A DNA stretch of 64,000 nt from JAAYUD01 sp963676865. GTDB lineage: Bacteria; Bacteroidota; Bacteroidia; Bacteroidales; Bacteroidaceae. The stretch spans positions 1,550,001 to 1,614,000 of the forward strand of contig CAXXSS010000001.1 in assembly GCA_963676865.2 (NCBI GenBank), given 5' to 3'. Positions 18,905 to 27,135 of this stretch are shown piece by piece. Below the pieces are notes generated by a model. That model ran no database searches. It was not told where the DNA came from and worked only from the letters and a program-made list of their open reading frames with translations. Position 1 is the first letter of the stretch; the number at the start of each line of letters is the position of its first letter. Both the position numbers and the translations under genes were made by a program.

Positions 18905-20137
18905 ATGGTTCTTAACTACATTTGGATAGCTTTCTTTATTATCGCTTTTATAATTGCTCTAATCAGGCTATTCTTTTTTGGTGACACACAAATTTTCACT
19001 GAAATAATCAACTCAACTTTCAGTTCTTCAAAGACTGCGTTCGAAGTATCTTTAGGACTCACAGGAGTACTTTCGCTTTGGTTGGGTATCATGAAAATTG
19101 GAGAAAAAAGCGGTCTGATAGCGGCTCTTTCGAGATGGTTAAGTCCTGTATTATGTCGCTTGTTTCCCGAAATACCAAAAGGACACCCAGTTATGGGCTC
19201 TATTTTTATGAATATTGCAGCCAATATGCTTGGCCTCGACAATGCAGCAACTCCTTTAGGATTAAAAGCGATGAAAGAGCTACAAGAGTTAAATCCCAAA
19301 AAAGACACTGCAACAAACTCTATGATTATGTTTCTGGTAATCAACACATCAGGTTTGATGTTGGTTCCTATAAGCATCATGGTATATCGAGCACAAATGG
19401 GTTCAATGCAACCAACCGACGTCTTCATTCCTATACTACTCACTACGACGATCTCCACATTGGTAGGAATCATAACTGTAAGCATCTCACAACACATCAA
19501 TTTATTAAATAAAACGATGTTGACTTTCGGAGCCGCCGTTGCCGTGTTATTCAGTAGTTTGGTTTGTATATCTCTTTCTATTTCCAAAGAATCGATGCAG
19601 ACTTACTCTACATTAATTGCCAATATTATTCTTTTCTCAGTTATTATCACATTTATCATCAATGGTTTACGAAAAAAAATAAACGTATACAATGCATTTG
19701 TAGAAGGAGCAAAAGAAGGTTTCACTACAGCAGTGCGCATCATTCCCTATCTGGTAGCTTTCTTAGTAGGCATTGCCATTTTTCGTACATCAGGAGCACT
19801 AGATTATTTAATACTAGGTATCAAATATTTAATCGATTTGTGTGGTATCAACTCCAGTTTTGTAGGAGCATTGCCTACAGGACTTATGAAAGCATTGAGT
19901 GGTAGTGGAGCTAATGGACTGATGATAGATGCCATGAAACAATATGGAGCAGATTCATTTGTTGGACGATGCAGCTGCGTAATGAGAGGCTCTTCAGACA
20001 CTACGTTTTATATTCTCGCCGTCTATTTTGGCAGCGTAGGCATTTCTAAAACACGCAATGCTGTAACATGTGGACTAATAGTAGATTTTGCAGGAATCAT
20101 AGCTGCCACCATTTTCAGTTACATCTTTTTCTCATAA
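18905..20137 (+). CDS. SpmA/SpmB-like membrane protein (nucleoside-recognition Gate domains)
   Basis: The ATG at 18905 is chosen because earlier in-frame codons lie inside the divergent alkD-like gene and upstream of the promoter. The 410-residue product has many hydrophobic helices and looks like a fusion of the two halves named SpmA and SpmB in Bacillus. The first half includes WLGIMKIGEKSGLI and NMLGLDNAATPLGLKAM, the second GSGANGLMIDAM and GRCSCVMRGSSDTTFYIL. The organism type does not make spores, so the name reflects homology only. It is probably a transporter or channel of unknown substrate. It lies 11 bases upstream of ybeY, probably in one operon. Confidence 0.88.
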   Translation: MVLNYIWIAFFIIAFIIALIRLFFFGDTQIFTEIINSTFSSSKTAFEVSLGLTGVLSLWLGIMKIGEKSGLIAALSRWLSPVLCRLFPEIPKGHPVMGSIFMNIAANMLGLDNAATPLGLKAMKELQELNPKKDTATNSMIMFLVINTSGLMLVPISIMVYRAQMGSMQPTDVFIPILLTTTISTLVGIITVSISQHINLLNKTMLTFGAAVAVLFSSLVCISLSISKESMQTYSTLIANIILFSVIITFIINGLRKKINVYNAFVEGAKEGFTTAVRIIPYLVAFLVGIAIFRTSGALDYLILGIKYLIDLCGINSSFVGALPTGLMKALSGSGANGLMIDAMKQYGADSFVGRCSCVMRGSSDTTFYILAVYFGSVGISKTRNAVTCGLIVDFAGIIAATIFSYIFFS

Positions 20138-20148
20138 TTATTTAGCAG

Positions 20149-20562
20149 ATGGAAATACTATATTTTTCAGAAGACATTGAGATGCCTGATATCAATCAAG
20201 AAGAGACTACTGCATGGATTAAAGAAGTAGCCGGCACTTACAATAAATATGTAGGTGAAATATCATATATATTTTGCTCAGACAATAAAATTCTTGAGGT
20301 CAATAAGCAATACCTTCAACACGATTATTTCACAGATATTATTACTTTCGACTACTGCAAGGGCAATAGACTTGCAGGAGATATATTTATCAGCTTGGAT
20401 ACAGTCAAAAGCAATTCCGAGAGCTTTCATACTCAATATACAGAAGAATTGAATCGCACGATCATTCACGGCATCCTTCATCTTTGCGGAATCAATGATA
20501 AGGGCCCAGGAGAAAGAGAAATAATGGAAGCTGCAGAAAATAGAGCATTGAGCATACGCTGA
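20149..20562 (+). CDS. ybeY: Endoribonuclease YbeY (rRNA maturation)
   Basis: YbeY is a metal-dependent RNase for 16S rRNA 3' processing and ribosome quality control. The 137-residue protein has the family motifs DYFTDIITFDY and the metal site HGILHLCGINDKGPGE. The first two His ligands are present. The third position of the usual H-x3-H-x5-H pattern is Asp, as seen in other Bacteroidota homologues from memory. It directly follows the SpmA/B-like gene. No truncation. Confidence 0.93.
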   Translation: MEILYFSEDIEMPDINQEETTAWIKEVAGTYNKYVGEISYIFCSDNKILEVNKQYLQHDYFTDIITFDYCKGNRLAGDIFISLDTVKSNSESFHTQYTEELNRTIIHGILHLCGINDKGPGEREIMEAAENRALSIR

Positions 20563-21228
20563 ATTGTTTTGCAAAAATATCTTGGCCTTGCCCTATTCTT
20601 TACAAAACAACCCAAGTTTCGCCAATAAAAGCAAGAGCCGTATGCACAAAATTCTATAATTGCAATAGACTCTTTGCCACCTCCGTATGACACCATTATA
20701 CACTATCCCACAGCATGTTATCGATGCACCGTATACAACGCCAGCGAAAAAAGGTCCGAAAATCGGCCCTAGAGTATACTATAGAGTCCTTATTTTCAGC
20801 GGACCTTCGCTTAGAATCATTCTAAATAATGGCCTACAGATATCCGAAGGCTTGATTTGCTGATAGACGAGTGTACACCATTCTCTTTAATAAGTACCTC
20901 TTGTTCCCATATCTCACAGTGAATAAAATGGAACAAAACAATAGATGCAAAGAGTAATGCTTTTCAAAGTGAATATTAGGAACAATACTGATACTTTCTT
21001 ATCAAAACCTCATCGATAACACTTCCCAGGGCACTATCTTAGTAGATGTCTCACTGCTAGAATGTAAGCCGAATAAAAGCAAGAAATAAATAAATCTCCC
21101 GCAAAACATTGATATACAGCGAGAAAATGATAAGGACGAAAATAAATGTTTGTAAGTATAAAAATTTATTTTCGTCCTTATAAACTTTTATGTTCGCCCT
21201 TATGATTTTTTGAAAACTCAAATTAAAT
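20563..21228. other. Gene-poor gap between ybeY and the insertion sequence
   Basis: No coding frame of credible length or composition is seen in these 666 bases. The right part holds a perfect 18-bp inverted repeat (21130-21181) that contains the ATAAGGACGAAA word in both orientations. A degenerate relative (TTCGCCCTTAT) is at about 21193-21203. The insertion sequence begins at 21229. Confidence 0.6.
21130..21181. repeat. Perfect 18-bp inverted repeat containing ATAAGGACGAAA
   Basis: The arms 21130-21147 and 21164-21181 are exact reverse complements, separated by 16 bases. Each arm begins, from the outside, with ATAAGGACGAAA, a word also found at 37883-37894 (minus) and 55706-55717 (plus). 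It could form a strong hairpin, but no T-tract follows directly, so a simple terminator role is not convincing. Confidence 0.8.
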
Positions 21229-21340
21229 TGTGGTGTACTGAATTTGGTTGACAGTTAAACACTAGTAAACCTAAGGGAGTTGACAATTACAATCATGTAT
21301 ACCTAAAGTAGTTGTCAACTCTGCAAAGTTAATCCTATTT

Positions 21341-22294
21341 TTATTGACAAACAAGTATTGTTTGTTCTTTATAGTTTGTTTTGTTCAGCTGATGCTTTAA
21401 AGCATCAGCTGAACAAAGTGGGTTTGGATGTTCTCCCGGGAGCATTTGCATCGGTGTTTTCATTGCCAGAGCTTGGTGCGGTCGTGCCCAATTGTAGAGA
21501 TATATCGATCTGGCGACACCTTCCAAGGCTTCATCAAATGTTTTATTCTCATAATCGAAGAGCCATCCGTTCTTAACGGTATTGTTCATCCTCTCGGCCA
21601 GTGCATTGTGCAAGGGGTCGCCCGTTTGCGTCATACTGATAGCGATTCCTCTTTCTTTGAGCTGTGACACATAACCTTTTGATGCATACTGCACACCTCG
21701 GTCGGAATGGTGGATAAGACCTGAAAGGTTGAATCCCTGACCTTTATAAAATCTGCACGCCATCATCAACGCTTTTGCCGGTCCTTCCGCTTCAAGAGTC
21801 CGAAAGAGGGCATATCCCACAATGATGCGGCTGAAGACATCCGTCAGCAGCGAAAGATAGGCAAATCCTTCTTTCGTGGATATATAAGTGATGTCACCCA
21901 CCATCATGCGGCAAACACCACAGGCCACGTATTTAGGAGATGTGTTAAGCAAATCCGGATAGATCCGATATGGATGATCGGAGTTGGTCGTACGAGGTCT
22001 GTAACGTCTGCGGCGCAGCATCATCCCGTTGGCCCGAAGGACATCGATAAATTGGTCGCGTCCTATCGTGAACTTTTCTCCGAACCGAGACTTACACAGA
22101 CTGTAAAGCTCGCGGCAACCGCTTCGGGGAAGCTCCTGACGCAGAAATTGACAGTAATACGTGATGCTGCTTATAAGTACATCTTGTTCGGCATTTGTTT
22201 CTTTGTGCTTGTAGTACCCTTGTCGGGAAATGTCAAGCAGTCCGCAAAGGGCGGATATGGTATAACTCATACCTTTACCCGCCTTTTGTGACAA
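21341..22294 (-). CDS. IS3-family transposase OrfB (DDE integrase domain)
   Basis: The frame encodes the HTH_21-like linker and the rve integrase core. The DDE residues are seen in GDITYIS, HHSDRGVQYAS and NALAERMNNTVKNG. The position 22294 is a TTG in a frame that stays open upstream into orfA, and the first ATG is at 22270. The usual product would therefore be an OrfAB fusion made by -1 frameshifting, with OrfB alone as a minor product. No stop or frameshift damages the catalytic region. Confidence 0.93.
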   Translation of the reverse strand: MSQKAGKGMSYTISALCGLLDISRQGYYKHKETNAEQDVLISSITYYCQFLRQELPRSGCRELYSLCKSRFGEKFTIGRDQFIDVLRANGMMLRRRRYRPRTTNSDHPYRIYPDLLNTSPKYVACGVCRMMVGDITYISTKEGFAYLSLLTDVFSRIIVGYALFRTLEAEGPAKALMMACRFYKGQGFNLSGLIHHSDRGVQYASKGYVSQLKERGIAISMTQTGDPLHNALAERMNNTVKNGWLFDYENKTFDEALEGVARSIYLYNWARPHQALAMKTPMQMLPGEHPNPLCSADALKHQLNKTNYKEQTILVCQ

Positions 22295-22302
22295 GCAACC
22301 TA

Positions 22303-22671
22303 CTACTTGACATCGGAGTTTTTTCGTACCTTGATGTGATACTTCTCTTCAGCCAGGTCAATCATGCAATCATAAACGTCACGGGCCATCTCTGCACGCT
22401 TCAGCTCAGATTCCAATTCCTTAATGCGCACTTTCAAAGAGGTGATGTCTTCTTCTGAAGAGACATCCTCTGTACCGGTTGTTACAGCTTTATCCTTCAT
22501 ATTTAATGGGAATGGTTTGTCTTCAAGCCCAAAGATACGAAGCCAATTCCGAATTGAACCTCTGGATATACCATTTTCTTTTTCAAGGGTATACTTACCC
22601 TTGCTTCCATGAAGGTAAGAGTTTAAAATCTCTAGACGAATCTGATCGTCAATCTTTTTATTATTTCTCAT
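22303..22671 (-). CDS. IS3-family OrfA (DNA-binding helix-turn-helix protein)
   Basis: The 122-residue protein (ATG at 22671; an earlier TTG at 22692 lies in the terminal inverted repeat and is less likely) has an N-terminal helix-turn-helix (KENGISRGSIRNWLRIFG). A leucine-zipper-like coiled coil follows (LKVRIKELESELKRAEMARD). It binds the element ends and, fused to OrfB by frameshifting, forms the transposase. The stop codon is just downstream of the slippery heptamer. Confidence 0.9.
   Translation of the reverse strand: MRNNKKIDDQIRLEILNSYLHGSKGKYTLEKENGISRGSIRNWLRIFGLEDKPFPLNMKDKAVTTGTEDVSSEEDITSLKVRIKELESELKRAEMARDVYDCMIDLAEEKYHIKVRKNSDVK
22318..22324 (-). promoter_or_regulatory. Programmed -1 frameshift heptamer A-AAA-AAC
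   Basis: Near the end of orfA the codons CGA AAA AAC contain the slippery heptamer A AAA AAC in the correct phase. Slipping back one base enters a frame without stops that leads through orfB. This is the standard IS3-family device for making the OrfAB transposase. Confidence 0.8.
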
Positions 22672-22710
22672 TTTTGAATAAGTTTGTGTCAACTTATTCA
22701 GTACATGTCA

Positions 22711-22823
22711 AATTTTTGAATCAATAAGTGCCACTTCAGTGTGGTTAAAATAGTATCAGCATCGTCCTCAACGTTCACTTTAAAACACAATTCTTTCAGG
22801 AAATCGATGTCATCCTCATCTTT
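22711..22823 (-). pseudogene. Possible gene remnant interrupted by the IS
   Basis: Next to the IS right end, the minus strand has an open stretch of 37 codons with protein-like composition (for example DDIDFLKELCFKVNVEDDAD, then TILTTLKWHLL). It is preceded by a TAG at 22826-22824 and lacks an ATG. If the IS and one AAT copy are removed, the frame stays open for about 55 more codons on the other side, to a TAG near 21057. No family is recognised. The second part is AT-rich and overlaps the 21130 palindrome, so this may be chance. Confidence 0.25.
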
Positions 22824-23107
22824 CTAAAACCACATAAGGACCTAAATCTGTTGACGTCCATATGTTTTCTGAAAAACTTAAGGACGTCACCGAAAAAACT
22901 AACATACGACAATTTCGTTGGTGCTACAACAGGGTGAAAATATTTGTGGGATGCTCTCATACTTACTCCCCTACCCTCTACTGATGAGTCTATACGAGTA
23001 GAGCGTATTAGCATCGAAGAATAAAAGAACTTCATCTAACTCAAACAGAGTTTCATATTAAAACTACAAGAAAAAGAATAAAAACATAAAGAAAAGAGTG
23101 CATTTCG

Positions 23108-23150
23108 GCAAAGTTATATACGACACGTATTCTCTTTTTCATAACTTTGC
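23108..23150. promoter_or_regulatory. Mirror-image promoter upstream of mnmG
   Basis: GCAAAGTTAT (23108-23117) and ATAACTTTGC (23141-23150) are perfect inverted copies. Each contains TAACTTTG, a match to TAnnTTTG, one facing mnmG and one facing the insertion sequence. The plus copy would give a leader of about 25 bases for mnmG. The minus copy faces the gap and the IS and could read into the transposase from outside. Confidence 0.55.
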
Positions 23151-23181
23151 AAAAGCTAAAAAACATAGAAAACAAATTTAA

Positions 23182-25056
23182 ATGGATTTTAATTACGACG
23201 TAATTGTTATCGGAGGCGGACATGCCGGCTGTGAGGCAGCCACTGCAGCCGCCAATATGGGTTCAAAAACTTGTCTCGTCACTATGGATATGAACAAAGT
23301 GGGACAAATGAGTTGTAATCCTGCTGTAGGTGGCATTGCTAAAGGGCAAATCGTGCGAGAGATAGATGCCCTAGGAGGCAATATGGGACTTGTTACAGAC
23401 AAAACATCCATACAATTTCGAATACTTAACCGTTCGAAAGGACCAGCTATGTGGAGTCCCCGATCTCAATGCGACAGAAATAAATTTATATGGGCATGGC
23501 GCGAGATACTCGAAGAGACCCCGAATCTGAATATTTGGCAAGATACAGTGCGTGAACTTATCGTAGAAAACGGTGCAATTGCAGGAGTCATTACCTGTTG
23601 GAACGTAACACTCAAAGCTAAATGCGTTATCCTAACAGCTGGGACATTCTTAAACGGACTCATGCACATTGGACGAAATAAGTTTCCCGGAGGAAGAGCA
23701 GCAGAACCATCGTCGTATAAATTGACCGAATCCATCAACTCTTACGGCATAAAGTCTGACAGAATGAAAACCGGTACACCGGTCAGAATAGATGGAAGAA
23801 GCGTACATTTTGAAGAGATGGAAGAACAAAAAGGAGAAAATGATTTCCATCATTTTTCTTTTATTCCACAAGAGAGAAGAGAGCTAGTACAACGACCTTG
23901 CTGGACTTGTTTTACGAATGAAAAAGCTCATGAAATATTACGTTCCGGATTGGAGGATTCTCCCCTATTCAACGGACAAATAAAAAGTACTGGTCCACGT
24001 TATTGCCCAAGTATTGAAACGAAACTTTTCACCTTCCCTGACAAAAACCAGCATCAATTATTTCTTGAACCAGAAGGCAGCACAACCAACGAGCTTTATC
24101 TAAATGGATTCTCTTCTTCTTTGCCCATGGAAATACAAATTAAGGCATTGAAAGAAATACCAGCCTTCAAAGACTTAGTTGTATACCGACCCGGTTATGC
24201 TATAGAATATGACTATTTTGATCCGACACAATTAAAACACAACTTAGAGTCGAAAATTATTAAGAATTTATTCTTTGCTGGACAAGTAAACGGAACAACC
24301 GGATACGAAGAAGCAGGAGGACAAGGAACCATCGCAGGAATTAACGCACATATCAATTGTCACGGAGGTACTTCATTTGTTTTAGGAAGAGATGAAGCAT
24401 ATATCGGCGTTCTCATCGACGATCTAGTTACAAAAGGTGTCGATGAACCCTACCGTATGTTCACTTCAAGAGCAGAATATCGTATCCTGTTAAGAATGGA
24501 CGATGCAGATATCAGACTAACGCCAAAAGGATATGCTTTAGGGCTGGCTAATAAAGAGCGCCACTCGTTACTAGAATCAAAAGCGAATGAAATCAATAGA
24601 ATAATCGATTTCACCAAGAATTATTCAGTGAAACCAACTGCTATAAACAGTTGGTTAGAAAGTATTGGCACTGCCACCCTGCGACACGGTTGCAAAATGA
24701 TCGATTTAATCAATCGTCCACAAATAAACTTGATGAATATATCAGAAATAATAAGCGAATTCAACGAGATTATTTCATCAATAACAGACCGTAAAGAAGA
24801 AATTATTGAAGCCGCAGAAATAAAGATAAAATATCAAGGATATATCGAAAGAGAGAAAATAATAGCTGATAAAATGGTTAGATTAGAAAATATTAAAATA
24901 AAAGGAAAATTTGATTATGGTTCAATACAATCTCTTTCAACCGAAGCTAGACAAAAGCTAATCCGTATAGATCCGGAAACAATAGCTCAGGCAAGTCGAA
25001 TTCCTGGAGTATCTCCAAGTGATATTAATGTGCTTTTAGTTATGGCACAACAATAA
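23182..25056 (+). CDS. mnmG: tRNA uridine-5-carboxymethylaminomethyl modification enzyme MnmG
   Basis: MnmG (GidA) with MnmE modifies the wobble uridine of several tRNAs, using FAD and methylene-tetrahydrofolate. The 624-residue protein has the dinucleotide site IGGGHAGCEAATAAANMG (about 10-27). It also has SCNPAVGGIAKGQIVREID, the second conserved glycine-rich segment NGTTGYEEAGGQG, and a C-terminal helical MnmE- and tRNA-binding domain ending in PSDINVLLVM. The length is normal. In many bacteria this gene is close to the replication origin, and here a parS-like site follows 11 bases after the stop. Confidence 0.97.
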   Translation: MDFNYDVIVIGGGHAGCEAATAAANMGSKTCLVTMDMNKVGQMSCNPAVGGIAKGQIVREIDALGGNMGLVTDKTSIQFRILNRSKGPAMWSPRSQCDRNKFIWAWREILEETPNLNIWQDTVRELIVENGAIAGVITCWNVTLKAKCVILTAGTFLNGLMHIGRNKFPGGRAAEPSSYKLTESINSYGIKSDRMKTGTPVRIDGRSVHFEEMEEQKGENDFHHFSFIPQERRELVQRPCWTCFTNEKAHEILRSGLEDSPLFNGQIKSTGPRYCPSIETKLFTFPDKNQHQLFLEPEGSTTNELYLNGFSSSLPMEIQIKALKEIPAFKDLVVYRPGYAIEYDYFDPTQLKHNLESKIIKNLFFAGQVNGTTGYEEAGGQGTIAGINAHINCHGGTSFVLGRDEAYIGVLIDDLVTKGVDEPYRMFTSRAEYRILLRMDDADIRLTPKGYALGLANKERHSLLESKANEINRIIDFTKNYSVKPTAINSWLESIGTATLRHGCKMIDLINRPQINLMNISEIISEFNEIISSITDRKEEIIEAAEIKIKYQGYIEREKIIADKMVRLENIKIKGKFDYGSIQSLSTEARQKLIRIDPETIAQASRIPGVSPSDINVLLVMAQQ

Positions 25057-25067
25057 AAAAATCGTCA

Positions 25068-25083
25068 GGTTTCACGTGAAACA
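25068..25083. promoter_or_regulatory. parS-like centromere site
   Basis: The perfect palindrome GTTTCACGTGAAAC (25069-25082), followed by A and preceded by G, matches 15 of 16 positions of the parS consensus TGTTTCACGTGAAACA. ParB (Spo0J) binds this site to organise and segregate the origin region. It lies in the mnmG-uvrC gap. No parA or parB gene is in the window. The match is too long to expect by chance in 64 kb. Confidence 0.8.
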
Positions 25084-25151
25084 AAGAATTCATTAAACGA
25101 TAGGCAATCAAATGAGAATGAGCAAGAAAGATTAATAAACAGAAGGCAAAA

Positions 25152-25178
25152 TGCTATTAAAGTGCTACTTTAATAGCA
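25152..25178. terminator. Perfect 12-bp hairpin between mnmG and uvrC
   Basis: TGCTATTAAAGT and ACTTTAATAGCA are exact reverse complements around a GCT loop. No T-tract follows, so it may be a weak terminator or an mRNA-processing or stabilising hairpin between mnmG and uvrC. Confidence 0.45.
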
Positions 25179-25231
25179 CCATATAAAGAAAGAATAGCAT
25201 GAGATGATTCGCACAATAAAGACTTGCTAAA

Positions 25232-27064
25232 ATGAGAGACGAGAAGAAAACAAATAGAATGAATGACTACATACGGGGAATAGTAATGAACTTGCCCGAA
25301 GGACCTGGAGTATACCAATACCTGAACGAAAAAGGAACTATAATATATGTAGGGAAAGCAAAGAATCTTAAAAGAAGAGTTTATTCATACTTTAGTAAAG
25401 AGCACGATTCATTTAAGACAAAGCTGCTAGTCACAAAAATTGTAGATATAAGGTATATCGTCGTAAACAGCGAAGAAGATGCGTTGCTTTTAGAAAACAA
25501 TTTAATAAAGAAATACAAACCACACTATAACGTATTACTTAAAGACGATAAGACATATCCTTCGCTTTGCATTACCAATGAAGCATTCCCAAAAGTAATA
25601 AAGACAAGACAGATTATTAAAAATAGAGGAACCTATTATGGACCATACAGCAATGTAGGAATGATGTATGTATTACTTGATTTAATAAAACATTTATATC
25701 CTCTAAGAACTTGCAATCTAAATCTAACCAATGACAATATTCAAAAAGGGAAATTTAAAGTTTGTTTGGAGTATCACATAGGTAATTGCAAAGGACCTTG
25801 TATAGGAAAACAAAGCATTGAAGAATATAATAAAAATATAGAAGAGATAAAAAGAATATTAGGAGGAGAAATACAAGATATTTCAAAAGAGATTTACGAC
25901 GAAATGAAAAGGCTATCAGCAGAACTAAAGTTCGAAGAAGCCGAGATTTTAAAAAGGAGATATCTTCTTTTAGAGAAGTACCGAAGTAAATCTGAAATTG
26001 TAAATCCATCGCTACACAACATTGATGTGTTCTCTATAGAAGAAAATGGAAACAAATCGGCTTTCATAAACTATCTACACATAACGAAGGGGGCCATCAA
26101 CCAAGCTTTCACCTTTGAATATCAGAAAAAGCTAAATGAAAATAAAGAAGAACTGCTAGCTCTAGGTATAGTAGAGATGAGAGAGCGGTATCACAGCCAA
26201 GCAACAGAGATAATTATTCCTTTTTCGATAGAGTTAGAATTGAAGAATATACTCCAAACGATACCACAAAGAGGCGACAAAAAGAAATTGCTAGAATTAT
26301 CTCAGATGAACGTAAGGCAATATAAACTGGATAGACTGAAACAAGCAGAGAAACTAAACCCGGAACAAAGAGGAGTAAGACTAATGAAAGAGATTCAAAC
26401 CTTGCTCCACCTCGAAAAGTTACCAATCAGAATAGAGAGCTTTGATAATTCAAATATCCAAGGGAGCGACGCTGTTGCAGCCTGCATTGTCTTTGAAAAG
26501 CTTAAGCCATGCAAGAAAGAATACAGGAAATATAATATAAAGACCGTTATAGGGGCTGACGATTATGCTTCAATGGCAGAAGTTGTAAGAAGAAGATATG
26601 GCAGATTAAAAGAAGAAAACAGTTCCCTACCCGATTTAATTATTACAGACGGAGGTGCAGGGCAAATGGAAATTGTAAGAAAAGTAGTAGAAGATGAATT
26701 GAATCTAACCATTCCAATAGCCGGATTGGCAAAAGATGGCAGACACAGAACATCGAAACTCTTATTCGGGTTCCCACCGGCAACTATCGGCCTAAAACAA
26801 AACAGCGCCATGTTCAAATTAATGGAAAGAATTCAGAATGAAGTACACCGATTTGCCATTACATTCCATAGAGACAAACGAAGCAAACATCAAATCACTT
26901 CGGCACTAGACAATATCAAAGGCATAGGAGAAAAAACTAAAAGTATACTTCTGAAGCAATACAAAAGCGTCAACAGAATTAAAAGTGCAGAAGAGAAAGA
27001 ACTGATAGAATTAATAGGGCTAGCGAAGACTAAAATAATAAAAGAAGAATTGAAAGGTGAATAG
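25232..27064 (+). CDS. uvrC: UvrABC excinuclease subunit C
   Basis: UvrC makes both incisions in nucleotide-excision repair. The 610-residue protein has a GIY-YIG nuclease domain at the N-terminus (PGVYQYL, IIYVGKAKNLKRRVYSYF). A UvrB-binding coiled region is at about 205-235 (SAELKFEEAEILKRRYLLLE), then the RNase-H-like nuclease (ESFDNSNIQGSDAVA, LIITDGGAGQ) and C-terminal HhH motifs (IKGIGEKTKSILLKQY). The ATG at 25232 gives the longest frame; an in-frame ATG at 25259 is an alternative with a more usual N-terminus. Codon use is AT-rich. Confidence 0.96.
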   Translation: MRDEKKTNRMNDYIRGIVMNLPEGPGVYQYLNEKGTIIYVGKAKNLKRRVYSYFSKEHDSFKTKLLVTKIVDIRYIVVNSEEDALLLENNLIKKYKPHYNVLLKDDKTYPSLCITNEAFPKVIKTRQIIKNRGTYYGPYSNVGMMYVLLDLIKHLYPLRTCNLNLTNDNIQKGKFKVCLEYHIGNCKGPCIGKQSIEEYNKNIEEIKRILGGEIQDISKEIYDEMKRLSAELKFEEAEILKRRYLLLEKYRSKSEIVNPSLHNIDVFSIEENGNKSAFINYLHITKGAINQAFTFEYQKKLNENKEELLALGIVEMRERYHSQATEIIIPFSIELELKNILQTIPQRGDKKKLLELSQMNVRQYKLDRLKQAEKLNPEQRGVRLMKEIQTLLHLEKLPIRIESFDNSNIQGSDAVAACIVFEKLKPCKKEYRKYNIKTVIGADDYASMAEVVRRRYGRLKEENSSLPDLIITDGGAGQMEIVRKVVEDELNLTIPIAGLAKDGRHRTSKLLFGFPPATIGLKQNSAMFKLMERIQNEVHRFAITFHRDKRSKHQITSALDNIKGIGEKTKSILLKQYKSVNRIKSAEEKELIELIGLAKTKIIKEELKGE

Positions 27065-27135
27065 AAAATTTGCCATTCAAACAATGTTGATTATCTTTGT
27101 TACTAAGTTTAGTAAGAAATAATAATAATATAAAA

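Larger units (their letters stand above)
21229..22710 (-). mobile_element. Complete IS3-family insertion sequence
   Basis: The 1482-bp element starts with TG and ends with CA. Its imperfect terminal inverted repeats share TGTACTGAAT and GTTGACA. It is flanked by AAT on both sides (21226-21228 and 22711-22713), consistent with a 3-bp target duplication. It encodes orfA and orfB with a -1 frameshift site on the minus strand. Near the left end, 21269-21286 and 21301-21318 are diverged 18-base direct repeats. GAGTTGACAA (21277-21286) and TTGTCAACTC (21312-21321) form a perfect inverted repeat; these may be transposase binding sites. All parts look intact, so recent insertion and mobility are plausible. 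Confidence 0.92.
22711..23181. other. Gap between the insertion sequence and mnmG
   Basis: Apart from the possible remnant at its left end and the mirror-image promoter at its right end, no gene is supported. ATAAGGACC near 22854 and TAAGGACG near 22881 resemble the dispersed ATAAGGACGAAA word in degenerate form. Confidence 0.5.

Noticed and set aside
18916..19587. Minus-strand frame of 223 codons opposite the SpmA/B-like gene
   Set aside because: It mirrors the hydrophobic coding pattern of the real gene and has no start context.
21341..22692. A broken transposase split in two frames
   Set aside because: The frame change coincides with an A-AAA-AAC slip site, the normal expression device of IS3-family elements.
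22796..23035. Minus-strand frame of 79 codons right of the IS
   Set aside because: Composition looks random and it has no promoter or homologous motif. A different frame in the same place looks more protein-like.
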